Shown: positions 22,994 through 34,700 of the stretch, one piece after another | Layout of the letters: every line of letters begins with the position of its first letter | Numbering within the stretch: the stretch's first letter is position 1 | Assembly (NCBI RefSeq): GCF_022376445.1 | Contig: NW_025955013.1 | Span: forward strand, 1 to 64,000 | Direction: 5' to 3' | Length of the DNA stretch: 64,000 nt | DNA from: Fomitopsis serialis | Lineage: Eukaryota > Basidiomycota > Agaricomycetes > Polyporales > Fomitopsidaceae | Notes under the pieces: generated by a model | The model's database searches: none | What the model was told of the DNA's origin: nothing | The model's input: the letters and a program-made list of their open reading frames with translations, nothing else | Program-made: the position numbers and the translations under genes

Positions 22994-23667
22994 GCGCGGA
23001 ATGATTTTTTCTCTCGACTGAGGGTATTGGGCGCTTGTGTAGCGTGACGTGTGAAGTCCACATTAGGCATCCCCGAGCCTACTGTCCCTGTTCACCGTTC
23101 TGCGGGAGTTTCCGTCCGTTTCGATCAACTGAACCGCTTCTTGGAATGACGTTTGGTGAGGTGTGTGCTTGTCTAAAGTCCCATCCACGTTCTTGACGTC
23201 GACCCTCGCACGGGCCGGGATGTCTTATGACAGGTGCAGTGGTAGCTGCCATAAGACATCTCGGATGCGATGCACTGCTCTGAGCATCACCAACCGTAGC
23301 ACTTAGTACACCTCAGGTGGTACACAGATATTGAATTCGACGCTCCGCTCCTCCTCTCCTCGAAAGTGGCGAGGCGGTTCGTTAGTTTCCGATTTGTCCA
23401 AAGACGAATCCGAATCTCGTCACACGGCCACCGTGAGCGGACAGGAAGATAGCTCGATCACGGATGGAGTCCCTGCCAGTGCGATCGCGACGTGGTCTGT
23501 CGCGCATTACAGATTCGGAGCGTAGTTCAAGGCCGTTCGACGGATGTTGACCATGTCTCCCACCACTTTGGTCCTCAAGTGCCTCTCTTCGGCGCGTTGG
23601 GTACGTCGCTGAACGCAGGACGATTCCCGCCGCTACTCCCTCTCAGAAGTCCCATCCACCCTCCGAG
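22994..23667. other. Intergenic region upstream of the zinc-finger gene
   Basis: No gene is recognised. It presumably carries the promoter of the gene starting at 23668, but I see no clear TATA element. Confidence 0.45.
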
Positions 23668-26600
23668 ATGATGGCCAGCGCGTCAACGCCAGGCAGGAAG
23701 CAATCTCGCAAAAAGGCCCCCTTCCACCGTGCCACTCCCAGCCAGAACGTCGTCTTCCTCGACAACGGCGTTGTCACTTATCCGGGTCGTTCCCCTCTCC
23801 CGCGACATCTCCCCGCGCATATAGTCGGCCCCACGTCCGACATGGTCACAGAGACCGTTGTACCCAACGCTGGGGCGCACGCCGTTGGTCGAAGGGAGCA
23901 GTTTCGCGGTCTCTCACTCCCTACGACATCTCACTTCTCGACATTCGCTACGACTTCGCCCTTCGTTCAGAGCTCGCCTCTACCCTCCTCGGCGCCGTCG
24001 CGAGCCGAGACTCCCGAGGGGCGCATACAGTCAGGTTCCGAGACGCCCCCCGCAAGACCCGAGCCGATGGAGCTATGCTGGCACATCGAAGACGAGGCGG
24101 AGGTCGCGCTTGGGTATGAGAGGTTGAAGGTTAGCAGAGCCGTGAAGTCGGAAGGTGTGTTCAAATTGGTGTTCTCTCCTCGATTGCCTGACCATTAAAC
24201 CAGAGCCACGGGATACCGTCAAATTTACCACTCGCGTAGAACAGCGTGAGGGGCCGCCACCTTCTCCCGTTTCTGCGGCCGAACCTGCCCAATCTCACGA
24301 AGTTCGTGACGTCCCTGCCACCGCGACGACCGCTGGGAGGATATCAAGCGGCATTCTGGAACCCGTCAAGGATGCTTGCTCTCTTCGCGGACGCCCGATG
24401 AGGCAAGCTGCAGTCAACGCCCTGCGTAGCATGACCGAGGCGCAGCCCACACCGCGCACCCGTCGCACGCGCAAGATCGAGCCCCCAGCAGACGAGAACG
24501 CGCCGGCCGCCAACAACTCGGGCATTCGCATACCTCCGTCGGCTGCCGACTGCAATGTTGGGGCGGAAGGGGACGACATGCTCGTGGACGACGAGCTAGT
24601 CAAGCCTCCCTCGGCGACCGGCAAACCTCTGAAGCGCAAGCGCGGGTCACGCAGGTTCGGACGTGCGGAGTCGCGCGTGAGCGAGGAGGCCGCGGAACCC
24701 GGCGAAGCCATCGAGGTGTGCGCTGCCGAGCGTTCCCATGTCTTGGGAGTTGTGCATACATCCAGTGGCGACGCGACCGCGAGTCCGCAGACCTCGCCCA
24801 CTACGAAGACACCGGCGAAGCGGACGCGCTCGGCGCGCAAGCGGACGAAGTCCAAGGCAGCCAAGAAACGCGAAGTACAGAGACCGCCGACGCCGGAGTC
24901 GGAAGACGAGCCAGACTTACCTGTGGATGGCAGCAGTGACGCTGCTGGTGCGAGCGCGACGCCGGGCGACTTCGACGGTGACGAGGAAAGTCGGAAGCGT
25001 CCACGGTGGGAGGACGCTAGCGAGGAGTCGGGAGGTCCGGCCGCGGTCGTTGAGCCAGCGCGAGAGGAAGTGGGCGTGAAGATGGTGGAGGAGCCGGCTC
25101 GCGGTGGCGTGGAGGACAATGAAGAAACTGCTGATGTTGATGAGTCGAGGCGACTGGAGGACGCTCAAGAAGATCGCGCGGATCCACATTCGCAGCACGC
25201 CGCAGAGAACCCCGGGGAGTCGCGAAGCCTGCCCGAGTCATCTCAGGAGGAGGTGGATGTAGAAATGGAGCAGCCAGCACGAGGCGACCCTCAAGAAAAG
25301 CCCGGGGGTCCAGATGTGGACCCCACGAGCGAACATCCTTGGCCGAGAGACGACGAGGAAGGGTGTCAGCGTCCCCGGCAAGAGGGTGTCGGCGAAGATC
25401 TCAGGGAGCCTCGGAGTCTCCAGGAATGGTCGACGAAGGACCGAATGCGTGTCGAGCTGGATGATACGTTGGTTGAAGTCGGTGACGCTGGCGACGGGGG
25501 GCGCAAGTACCGTCTTTCGGAAGACGACAGCGAGGAGCCCAACTTTGGAACCGCTGAGGATACGGGCGGCGTCGAGGTATCTTCTGGACCTATTCAAAAT
25601 GAAGACCTCGATATCAACACCCTACTTGATGCTACCGACGCGCTTGCGACGATCTCTTCGTCTCCAAGTATGGGTAATGGCGGTGTCGACAGCGCAGAAG
25701 CACCACTTACAGTGCCGGTCTCGGCGGAACAACCGCAGCCGTACACCGAATCTGTCAGAGACGTGATCGAGCTCGAAATGGACGCAGCCGTCGAAGCAAT
25801 GCTCGCCGGCGGGTCGCTCACTGAAGAACAGCTGGCTGCTTTGGACGCACACATGCTCGACGCTGGGACCACTTGGGACACCTCTGTCGTTGACGAAATG
25901 TTTCCTCTCGATACGGATGCGCATATACCTGGCTTGGCACTACCAGACTGGAACATGGATGGCCTCATGCCTGACTCGGACGCGTGTATGCTCGGATTGG
26001 AAGACTACTTGTCGACTTCGCAGGCGCATACGTCAACCCCCGCGGACCCGTCTGAGCTGATGCCTGCTATGGGACTGGACGTGCTAGGTCTGGATGCGCA
26101 CCTACTGCCTCTCGCTGAACTCGAAGCACTTGCACCGGGCTTGGACGATGGTACACTGGGACTGGATCTGGACTTGGCGACTCTCGCGGCGCACTCTGAC
26201 GTTACTGGGTTCGATCTTTCTACTGGTACCGACAGCAACGTGGGCGTACGTGTGGATGAGGGTGGTGGAAGCGGAAGGCCGCAGCTACGCCTCGTTCCTG
26301 TTGATCCTGCTGCATTTCATGCACCGAGAACAGGGGTACTACCCCAGTGGGTTCTCACTTCCGGGACCTCGTACCAGGCTGTACTTCGTCGGGATACTGG
26401 AATGCCTAGTTTTGACAGTTCTGCTCCTGGTCGCGCGATCACGCCTGTCCAACTTGTGCAGGGTTCGGGTACGCGAGCACACGAATTGTCACTGCAACGG
26501 GATGTCTACGTGGAGGATCAACTCACTGTCGACAATCTGGGGCCTTCTTCGCTCGTGTCGTCAGCTAGTCCCGCGCATATGTCATATGGCCCGCCGCCTA

Positions 26601-28297
26601 CGCTCAGTGTTCAGCCCTTGCCTGCGCAACAAGGACATCATCATTCGAACGCTCTGCCGGCAAACTCACTGTCAAGCGGATCTGCGACGATGGCTACCGC
26701 CGAAAATCCTCGTCAACGACTATCTGGTACTCTATCTGCCTCGAGCATGTCTACGGATTCTCTCGTACCTCAGGCTACTGAGAGCGATGTCTCTGCGTCG
26801 TGCCCACATCCCCCACAAGCGCTCGGGCCGCGCCTGCAGCCGATTCCACTCCCATCCCCGGAGGCCGTCCCTCCGCCTACTGAACGTCCATCCATTGGTT
26901 CGGATACTACTCAGCAAGCAGAGTCTGCCACGGCTTCTGGTGCAACCTCGACCGATCCGTCTACAGAAGGCCCCCCTCTCTGCGAGGCAGCGTGGTCGGC
27001 TATGTTCCATCAGTTGAAGCAGACGAAGCAGACGGTGCCTATTCGAAGGCGAATCGGAGTGCTGCGGAGGTACGAGGAGGGGCGTGAGTGGACATGGGAT
27101 GACGCGAGTATTGTGAAGGGATCGGGTGAAGCGGGTGTAGAAGACATGATGGGGGAATGGGAAGAGATTGAGCAAAAGGCTTACGGCGAGGGGTCAACGC
27201 AAAGCACCAATGGGAGGTCGGACTGTTCCGACGGAGAGGAGCATACACGCGGGGAGCGGTCTATGCAACCTGAAGTCATTGTGATCGACGACGACGAAGA
27301 AGAAGAAACACATCCAAGTGAGTCTGGGGCTGTTCACGAGCGCAGTGTTGAATGAGTTTGTATGCTGACAGACACAGCCCATTCAGGACCACTTCATAAG
27401 TGTCCGCTGTGTCCGCGCACCTTCAAACTTCCGAACGGCCTCGCACTCCACCTGAAGTGGCATTGGGGTCAGACTTCATTGGATTGGAAACGAGGTGCGT
27501 GTGCGATGTCGACGAGGTCAATACCTTTTACTCATCATTCGTTGCAGGGATTGGCAGGCAGGGGCGCATTATAGAACGAGCAAAAGAGGCAAAGGAAGCT
27601 GCTGAAGCTCGTGCCAAGGAGTTCACAGAAGTCCAAGCCGTCAGTTCATCATCAACCATGATGCCGGCCCCTGAAGACACGGCTAGGCAAGACTCAGATG
27701 ACATGTTCATCCCTGCAGCAACAGGACCTGCGCCCCGTCCAATAACGACCCCGGCAGGTCCAGGTGGTTTCTGCATGCCCTTCGTTCCAACTGTGACCTC
27801 AGAGGACCCCTTCAACTTCTTTACACCGCGCCAACCCGTCGAGAGTCGGAACGATGCGCCACGACCTTCACGCATACTGCTCCCTCCCGTCCGCGCTGGT
27901 GCCTTCGACATCGATATCGGGGTTGGGAGTTCGCGCGGAACATCCGACCCGTTGTCCACGCCAGAACTAAGTCCGGGCCCGTCGAGGTCTAGCGATGGAG
28001 ATAGCATGGAGTGTGATCGCAACCGGGAGTCGTCCTGGAGCGATGACTTGTTCGGGCCGGATGAGGAAGAAATGCAGGTACGTTTGATGACACTTCATCG
28101 AACACGGGAAGCTTACTAGTGTGCATTTTGGTGCGCAGTGCGACAGCCCCGTAGGCCTTGGGTCGCGGCTCGAACGGAATATAGGGACCGATAATGACCA
28201 CAACCGTGAAGAAACTTATCGGAAGAACAAGGGTAGTAGTCTTGAGGCAGGACTATCCCCTCTGGCCGACTTCGCTACTTTGCAGTTATTACCATAG
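23668..28297 (+). CDS. Large acidic protein with one C-terminal C2H2 zinc finger
   Basis: Five exons: 23668-24154, 24204-27317, 27378-27494, 27548-28077, 28139-28297; 4407 coding nt, 1468 residues. I do not recognise a full-length family. Basic patches rich in R/K occur near residues 310-390 (AKRTRSARKRTKSKAAKKRE). Long Glu/Asp-rich low-complexity stretches follow, then a Leu/Asp-rich block (LDAHMLDAG, GLDLDLATLA) that resembles acidic activation domains. PEVIVIDDDEEEE just before the exon 2 end is a strong SUMO-interacting motif. One finger follows, CPLCPRTFKLPNGLALHLKWH, of spacing C-x2-C-x12-H-x3-H (27399-27461). The basic patches and finger suggest a nuclear regulator or chromatin protein; this is inference. 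The last intron (GTACGT at 28078) is supported by a 52-codon open exon after it; without splicing the ORF would end at 28119. Confidence 0.8.
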
Positions 28298-28660
28298 CCA
28301 TCGAAATAGTATACACCGTTGTTGTACTGTCACCCTACTGTCTCGTTTTGGTAGCCATCGGATTGTCATGTTTTCATGCATACTGTCACCTAATACCATG
28401 ATTCTACTCGTTTCCTTGTCGCGTCGCGAGCCTATAATGAGGTCGCGCCCCTGCAAGAACCGGTGATTAGATTCATGTTTTGAGATAGTGTCGTCGAACG
28501 TTCTCCGATTGCTCTTTGTCCTTCGAAGTGCGGAGGGTGACACGATATCGTCGTGATGGTTGCATTCAGGGCGTAGATTCATACGCCGATCGCTTGGGGT
28601 GATATCCGCTTCACATAACGACTGAGTGAATCAAATGGTTGAAACGGGTTCACTGGATAC
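28298..28660. other. Convergent intergenic gap between the zinc-finger gene and DUF6533 copy F
   Basis: The two genes end towards each other here. Nothing coding is recognised. Confidence 0.5.
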
Positions 28661-30193
28661 TCACTTGTGCTTCACACTTCGAGAGAGTGATCTGCCGTCG
28701 TTGCTCTGAGGGAGTTCCATAGCGCCTACCCACCCAGATTCTTCCGTGAAGACGAGCGACTCAACCGTGCTGAGTACTGCTGTGCTTGGTTGACTGCAAA
28801 TATGAATCACCGAATGTAGGTCGAGAATCAGTCGGGACAGGAATATGGACGTCAGTCTAGGAGGAGTGTAAGGGTTAGTCTTGGCTGTACCCTGCTATGC
28901 ACGCGGTGCCGGAAGACTTACATAGCTGTCAGAGTTGAGATGGCGTCGATGAACTGGGAAAAGGCAGAACACTGTCGTAAGATAGGACCGCGGAACTTGT
29001 TTGGTGGTCTACTTACTTCAAGCTGAGCTATGGCAATGCATATTCCGCCGAAATTCAGGAGAAAGAGAAAGCTGGAAATGAATGATTACACGGTGGAACC
29101 GATGAGGTTGGGCGGGGCGGAATAATCGTACCCAAAGTATATGGCGGCTGGTAGTGAATTAGCTGTAAGCCCCCAGCTTGAGCTGGCGTAGATGACACGT
29201 ACTGTCAGTCATGAGGGTCTTCTTCAATCCATGCGATATTGCGACGTTTCGAGTGCCTTTCCATGTCAGGATAAGGACGAGACTGTCGGAGACGACCGAC
29301 GACACCCTCGCCCCGAGCATCCCTTGCTTACAGTAAGCACCTACGACAGCCAAATCTGAATGCATTCTAGACACATACAGCTATGCGCGGTCAGGGCTGC
29401 ACTCATAAGTGGTATCATCACGTACAAATTGGATATATATGGCGTATCGATACTACACGTCTGGTAAGTTGGGGTAACGTGGAACAGTATTGGCGTGGAG
29501 TTTATGAAGGTGTACTGCAGATACTGGATCAGAAGGCGCACATATCATTAGCTCCAACGCGGGGAACTGACCATAGATATAACCGGGTTGACTAGGCCAA
29601 GCACGAGAATCAGGACGAGCAACGTTCGATTTTGATGAAAGAGTGCATATATGCGCATAGCTGCGAAGACTACAGGCAGATGGCGTCAGCCTAAGCGCAT
29701 ACATTCACCGTGCTCAAAGCCCACCTGCTGCACTTGTCAGTATGAGCACGTCGCCAGCCATCTGTAGGCGGATGATAATCACGCAGCTTGAAAGGTTCCG
29801 AGTTATCAACACCCGGGAACGCGCGAAAGATAGATCACACCGACCTCTATTCAAAATGCCCCGTCGGACAAGGGTCAATCTCAAGAAACATGTCTGGCAT
29901 ACGCACGCGTGTGGTCTGCCAGCTCGGCCAGGACAGGTAGCCCAGCATGGTGACGACGACATCGAGCAATGCCGTGTACCTGAACGTGTAGAACAGCGCG
30001 GAGGCTGCAGTCAACTTGTTCCTCCACATGTGCTCGACTTCGCGCTCGAACGTCAAGCAGTAGTCATAACAGCAGAGCGCTGAGATTTGTCTGTGAGCGG
30101 ATACGTATGCGAGTATTGGATAGGCGGCTCACCCGTCGCTGCGTAGCACATATAATTCAGCAGACGGCTATGAGGTATTTCAGACGACTCCAT
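28661..30193 (-). CDS. DUF6533 membrane protein, copy F (inverted, intact)
   Basis: Reading leftwards: 30193-30133, 30079-29907, microexon 29846-29845 (AG), 29786-29725, 29669-29572, 29514-29426, microexon 29380-29379 (CT), 29322-29203, 29147-29132, 29071-29017, 28953-28922, 28856-28661. Coding length is 906 nt (301 residues). Unlike the others, the first two exons are fused: MESSEIPHSRLLNYMCYAAT reads straight through. Domain motif LCCYDYCLTFEREVEHMWRN. The microexons give Ser before Cys-Val-Ile and Phe-Trp before MLGARVSSVVSD. The only copy on the - strand. By motif it is closer to G-I than to A-D. Function unknown. Confidence 0.87.
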
Positions 30194-31331
30194 CAGGAAT
30201 CAGGCGAAGTAGATGGTCAGACGACTCACTCGTCCTGAACGAGTGCACTGGGCGTGGAGGACATAAGGAAGGGGCCGGAGTGAGCGAAAGTAGATCGTTG
30301 CTGTCGCCTCGATTGCCTTAGTGCTGTTCCCTGAGAGAATCCTCGGAGGCCTCATACAACAGTTCAGACGGTGGTGCACGATGAAGGTATGAACACAACC
30401 ACAGACTGCTTATATCCCACTCCGGCCACCACTGTGTTGGTTGAGTTTGGACGCTGGATTGCTAAGTGTGTTAGCGTTCATCATGACGGGTGTCCGAAAA
30501 AACTGTAAGGTTGACGTATGCCGCCGGCTCAGGCTAGTTGTTGCAGAGGAATCAGATGTGAGCTAGTAGGTATATTAGCCCACCGCGTTGGCAAGCCGCA
30601 TCCCAGCAGTGTTCAGTGTCATACCGAACGGCACAGACTGCGGTTTCGTGCGCATACACATGGCGATGCGTTTGCAGTTAGAATCGGCTGTCGACGACCA
30701 TCCCAGCGGACGTAAGGTTCGACGCAGAAGAACAGAACGTTCGATGCAGAATCAAACAGCAGGTATGAATGATGCCCACCACTGCCGGGGACTGAGTCAA
30801 CTTCACGCCATCCACTGTACAGTGACTGCGCCCACGCATCACGTCCAGTGATGATGACGATGAAGACGAGAGTTGACCATCAGTGGTACATCGGTCTTAT
30901 CTTCAACGCTGTTTCATCCGTTTCTAGAATCTACTGACCTCGTTCAAGTGGAGGCGCTGTAGGGACAGCCTTGTCCTCATCCTTGACCTAGCAATGAACC
31001 GGTAAATGGAGCCACCGCGATGCAAACGGTTGCATAGTTGTGGACGAGGCTACGCAACGCGTGGTACCAGTGTGTTCAGTCATTGACGCGTGCCTTCTCA
31101 CAGCCGTCTGTCGCGGAAGTCTCCATTGCGATGGGGTACTCACCAAATACCATAACTAGTCTGACCATGCCGACAACGGCACCGTTTAACCTGTCCCTTT
31201 GGAGCTAGTGCGCATAGCGAGGAATGAAGAGTCTGGGTTACATCACCTACGCATGATGTTGCCCTTCGTCTATGCATTGACTACCATATCCACCGAGCTG
31301 GCAAGCCGCAATGTGGGCGGCTCGGGAGGCA
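30194..31331. other. Intergenic region between copy F and the DUF4748-like gene
   Basis: No gene or RNA is recognised; only short mixed-frame ORFs are present. Confidence 0.45.
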
Positions 31332-31770
31332 CTACTTCGGTGATGATGATCCACCGCTTTCTGAAGAGTCTGCCCGTCCGACAGCTGTTGTAGAGCCTGC
31401 CTGTCCTACAGCTGGTGTAGAGCCGGGACCTTCGCCTGCACCTGCGTTCTGCTCTTGCTGAGCGATCCGTGCACGCCCTGTGTGGAACAGCAATGTCAGA
31501 CAGCATATCAATGATCTCACAAGGCCACATACAGTCCAGCTTCTCTGACGGCCTTGCTCCAGTAAGGTCCTGTGCCTTGCGACGTTCGTTTATGCTCTGG
31601 CGAGCATAGTAGTAGCTCACGCCCGCCGCAGCGATCAGGGAACCCCAACCAAGCAACTAAACGTCGTCAAGCCGCCAAAAAGATGGTTCACCGTGTAGAT
31701 TGAGGACACCGGTCAGACTTTGTTCAGACTGAGGGGGTATGAGACGAACCTGACTCTGAGGAGTGTTCAT
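31332..31770 (-). CDS. Small DUF4748-like membrane protein
   Basis: Three exons read leftwards: 31770-31750, 31656-31533, 31477-31332; 291 nt, 96 residues. An N-terminal hydrophobic segment LLGWGSLIAAAGVSYYYARQ is followed by SINERRKAQ, then RPSEKLDW and an Ala/Gly/Ser/Thr-rich tail with a short repeat (TPAVGQAGS, TTAVGRADS). Tiny fungal proteins with one transmembrane helix running into SYYxAKxxINxRR are grouped as DUF4748; a mitochondrial location is often predicted for them. The Trp of EKLDW is made across the intron at 31532-31478. Exon 1 (MNTPQSQ) depends on a GTTCGT donor and is the least certain part. Confidence 0.62.
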
Positions 31771-34700
31771 GGTAACACGTTGAGGCTGCCAACGAGGAGA
31801 CCAGCCGGCAAAGTCCGGGTCCGCGCTCCGCGTAAGATGGGCGCTTACGCTCTCACAGTTACCGTACCAGCCGTTCACTGAGTTCACCGGAAACATATGA
31901 AGTACATACAGCCTAAGCCTTCCTATCGGCCCTCTCGCTTGGGACTTGCCTGCCTTGTCTCAGGCTGTGCTGGGCATTCAACGGGGAACTATCGGTCGCC
32001 ATCAATGCGAATCACCCCGTTGACATTGACAACCAGGTAAGTTCAACTACCAGTCAACTTCTCAACCTAAACTCAATGGGCCAGAGTTCGACACGCAAAT
32101 ACATACGCATGACCTCTTGTCAACGCGTGGATAACTACATCTGGCCAGGCGATGATCAGGTTCTTCAGCCTTCCGCGAGAACTCTGACCAGACTGACGCG
32201 TGGAAGTACGTGCTGGGTGAGACCATGCCAGTGAAACGATGTTGACTTCAACCCGAACACCGGTAGGGGGTCAGTAGCCTGACATGCCGTTCAATCAAGC
32301 CACTGACAGATGGGAAAAACAAACTAGAAGACCTACACAGGTGCAAGCCGTCGCGGCCGACGTCATGCTGCAACATACCTAATAACGAACACTATCTGTA
32401 TGCCGGTCCACCACACATACCTCCGCTATCGGCCTGTCACATGCACGTTCCGAACGTACGCATCCCTCTCCTCTCTGGTGTACGTGCCATCTGCCGTGTC
32501 AGCGGACCAATGACATTGTGGCTCGCCATGATCGCCTCATGGCCGACTAATATGGGAGCCAGCAGTCCTATTCATGTTCACCTCGTTGTTCGCTCTGCCT
32601 GAACTGATCCGAGGCACATCCAAGAATATACCTTCGCTGCTACCCTACGCACCCTGCTTTGAGGCCGCTGATAATCACGGTCACGGCATCCCGCCATCGG
32701 CTCCCCGTACACGACCCTTCACAAACAAGGCTTATGTGTAGTCCGCTGCGGGTGGCCTGAGGTGGTACGCATTCGGCTGTCACTCAGCAGACCGTCGGAA
32801 CTGTTGATACTACAGAAGCCATGGACGCTCGGACGCTTTGCAGACGGATCGACCTCGGCTCGGCGCATCTGACAAGCTTTATATATGCACTTTCATTATC
32901 ATCATGGTCCTGCTTCTCCCGCTGACATTTGGCGTACACGGTTAGGGTCTTCTAGACAGTTCTAGGTGGCATAATCAAGCGCGTTAATGTCCATTATTGC
33001 CAGAGGGGCTGCGCAACATTGTCGAGAAGCTCGGCGGCACTCAGTCGAACGAAGACGAGTATCTATGCTGACGTTGGGACGATGTTCCGTCTTGCTTCGG
33101 ACAGAAACCCGTGCCGTAACAGTCTAGCACCTTGCATAATGCTTCTTTCGTTATTCAATGTCGGTGAGCTACGTCGTAAACCACATCGTATCGATACTTA
33201 CTCCAGTTGCTCATGACAGACAACTGACCGGGAAGTACGGCATCCTAGTACCTCATAGCAAAACAAGCGCAGGTCTCCTACTCCTCTCCCAATCTCGAGG
33301 CAGTGTACCTTCCGGGGCTATGCGCAACTAGAATTGCTTCTGGCAGATTCTGAACTTTGCGAATATCCCGCCACTGACGCACGCGACTTCTTTTGACTGA
33401 TGCCCGCTCTCTACCATGTCAGTTTCCCGACTCCGCGAGCCTAGGTCGGCGCCGACAGTATGGAATAGAGATATTTGCGTTGACAGCGTAATCTCCCTGA
33501 ACAAGGTGCGCGACGAGCTTACCCTGCATGTTCGAGCGCGCGGACGCCATCGTTGCGTCATATTTTCCATCTATTCAAGTGGGAGCGGTGGTACGACACA
33601 ACCAGTGTCATCGTCAACCATCCGAATCACGACCCCCATTCGTCAGGTGAAGTCTCCCCACCGTGAAGGACACATTCATGCATTCATTCCCCCTTCCACG
33701 TCCTCCAGCCCAGCTCTCCACATCTGGGGACCCCTTGGCGAAGCGTCCTTATCGAACAATGCGGTCAGTGCACATGCACCCTGTCATCCGTTGACCTTCG
33801 CCGTGGGATCGCTATCAGTAGGCGTCCCGAAGCACGGACACGACGACGCAGGGAGCGGCGATCCCATACGCAGCCGCGCTGCTGGGCATCCTTCCAGGGC
33901 TGGCACTACGTCAGTGATCTGCTCTGTCTTCCCCGCCGACACGTTGCGGGGTGTGACGCACACGTCCGGGCTGGAGGTTCTGTGCAGCGTGCGATGGTGT
34001 TGTGAATATCCACGTTCGGTAAGTCTTTCTCGTCCGACGGGTTGAGTGTCTCTACCCTCCTTTCTAGGCACCCGCGGACATGCGGCCACGATGAATCGTT
34101 GCCAAACCTTTGCGCGGTTGCTCCGGTGGACCTCGATGGGTTTCTTTTGCCTCTGTCGTAGGAATAGCGTCATCGTTACAGACGCGGATCACGACGACAC
34201 GCACAGTGCTCGACGGGCGAGTCATACCTCAGTCCTAACGTACAACCCAGCCCGTTCACTTACGTTTCGCTCGGACCTTCCAGGCCGTTGAATTCGATCA
34301 CGATCGAGTGGCCCACACGTACGCGTATGAGAACGGTCAGCCGAGCAACGGACCGTGCACCTCAACAAAACTGGCTCGTAAGCGCGAATTCATCTCCGAG
34401 GCGCGCCGGATCCTCCTCACCTGCACCTTGCATGGGCCCACGATCTTAGCACGCACGCGCGCTATGCCATATACTGTCAGTTCTACTCGTGATGCCGGCA
34501 GTACGTTACGGACACCCCACGACGCTCCTGTCCGCCCTAGGCTCGCGCGCCATCTCCCGTTCGCGTTCGCAGAACCGCAAGGCGCCGGCCGCGAGATCAG
34601 CTGTGCGCCGTGCCGTCTAGATCCTAGGCACGAGCGTGTATCTAGGTCTATCTCCGTCCATACGTGCGCGCCTCCACCGTACCTTCTCTGGCAACTCAGG

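Noticed and set aside
24295..25119. 274-codon ORF on the - strand
   Set aside because: It is the antisense of the Ser/Glu-rich exon of the zinc-finger gene; composition bias opens both strands.
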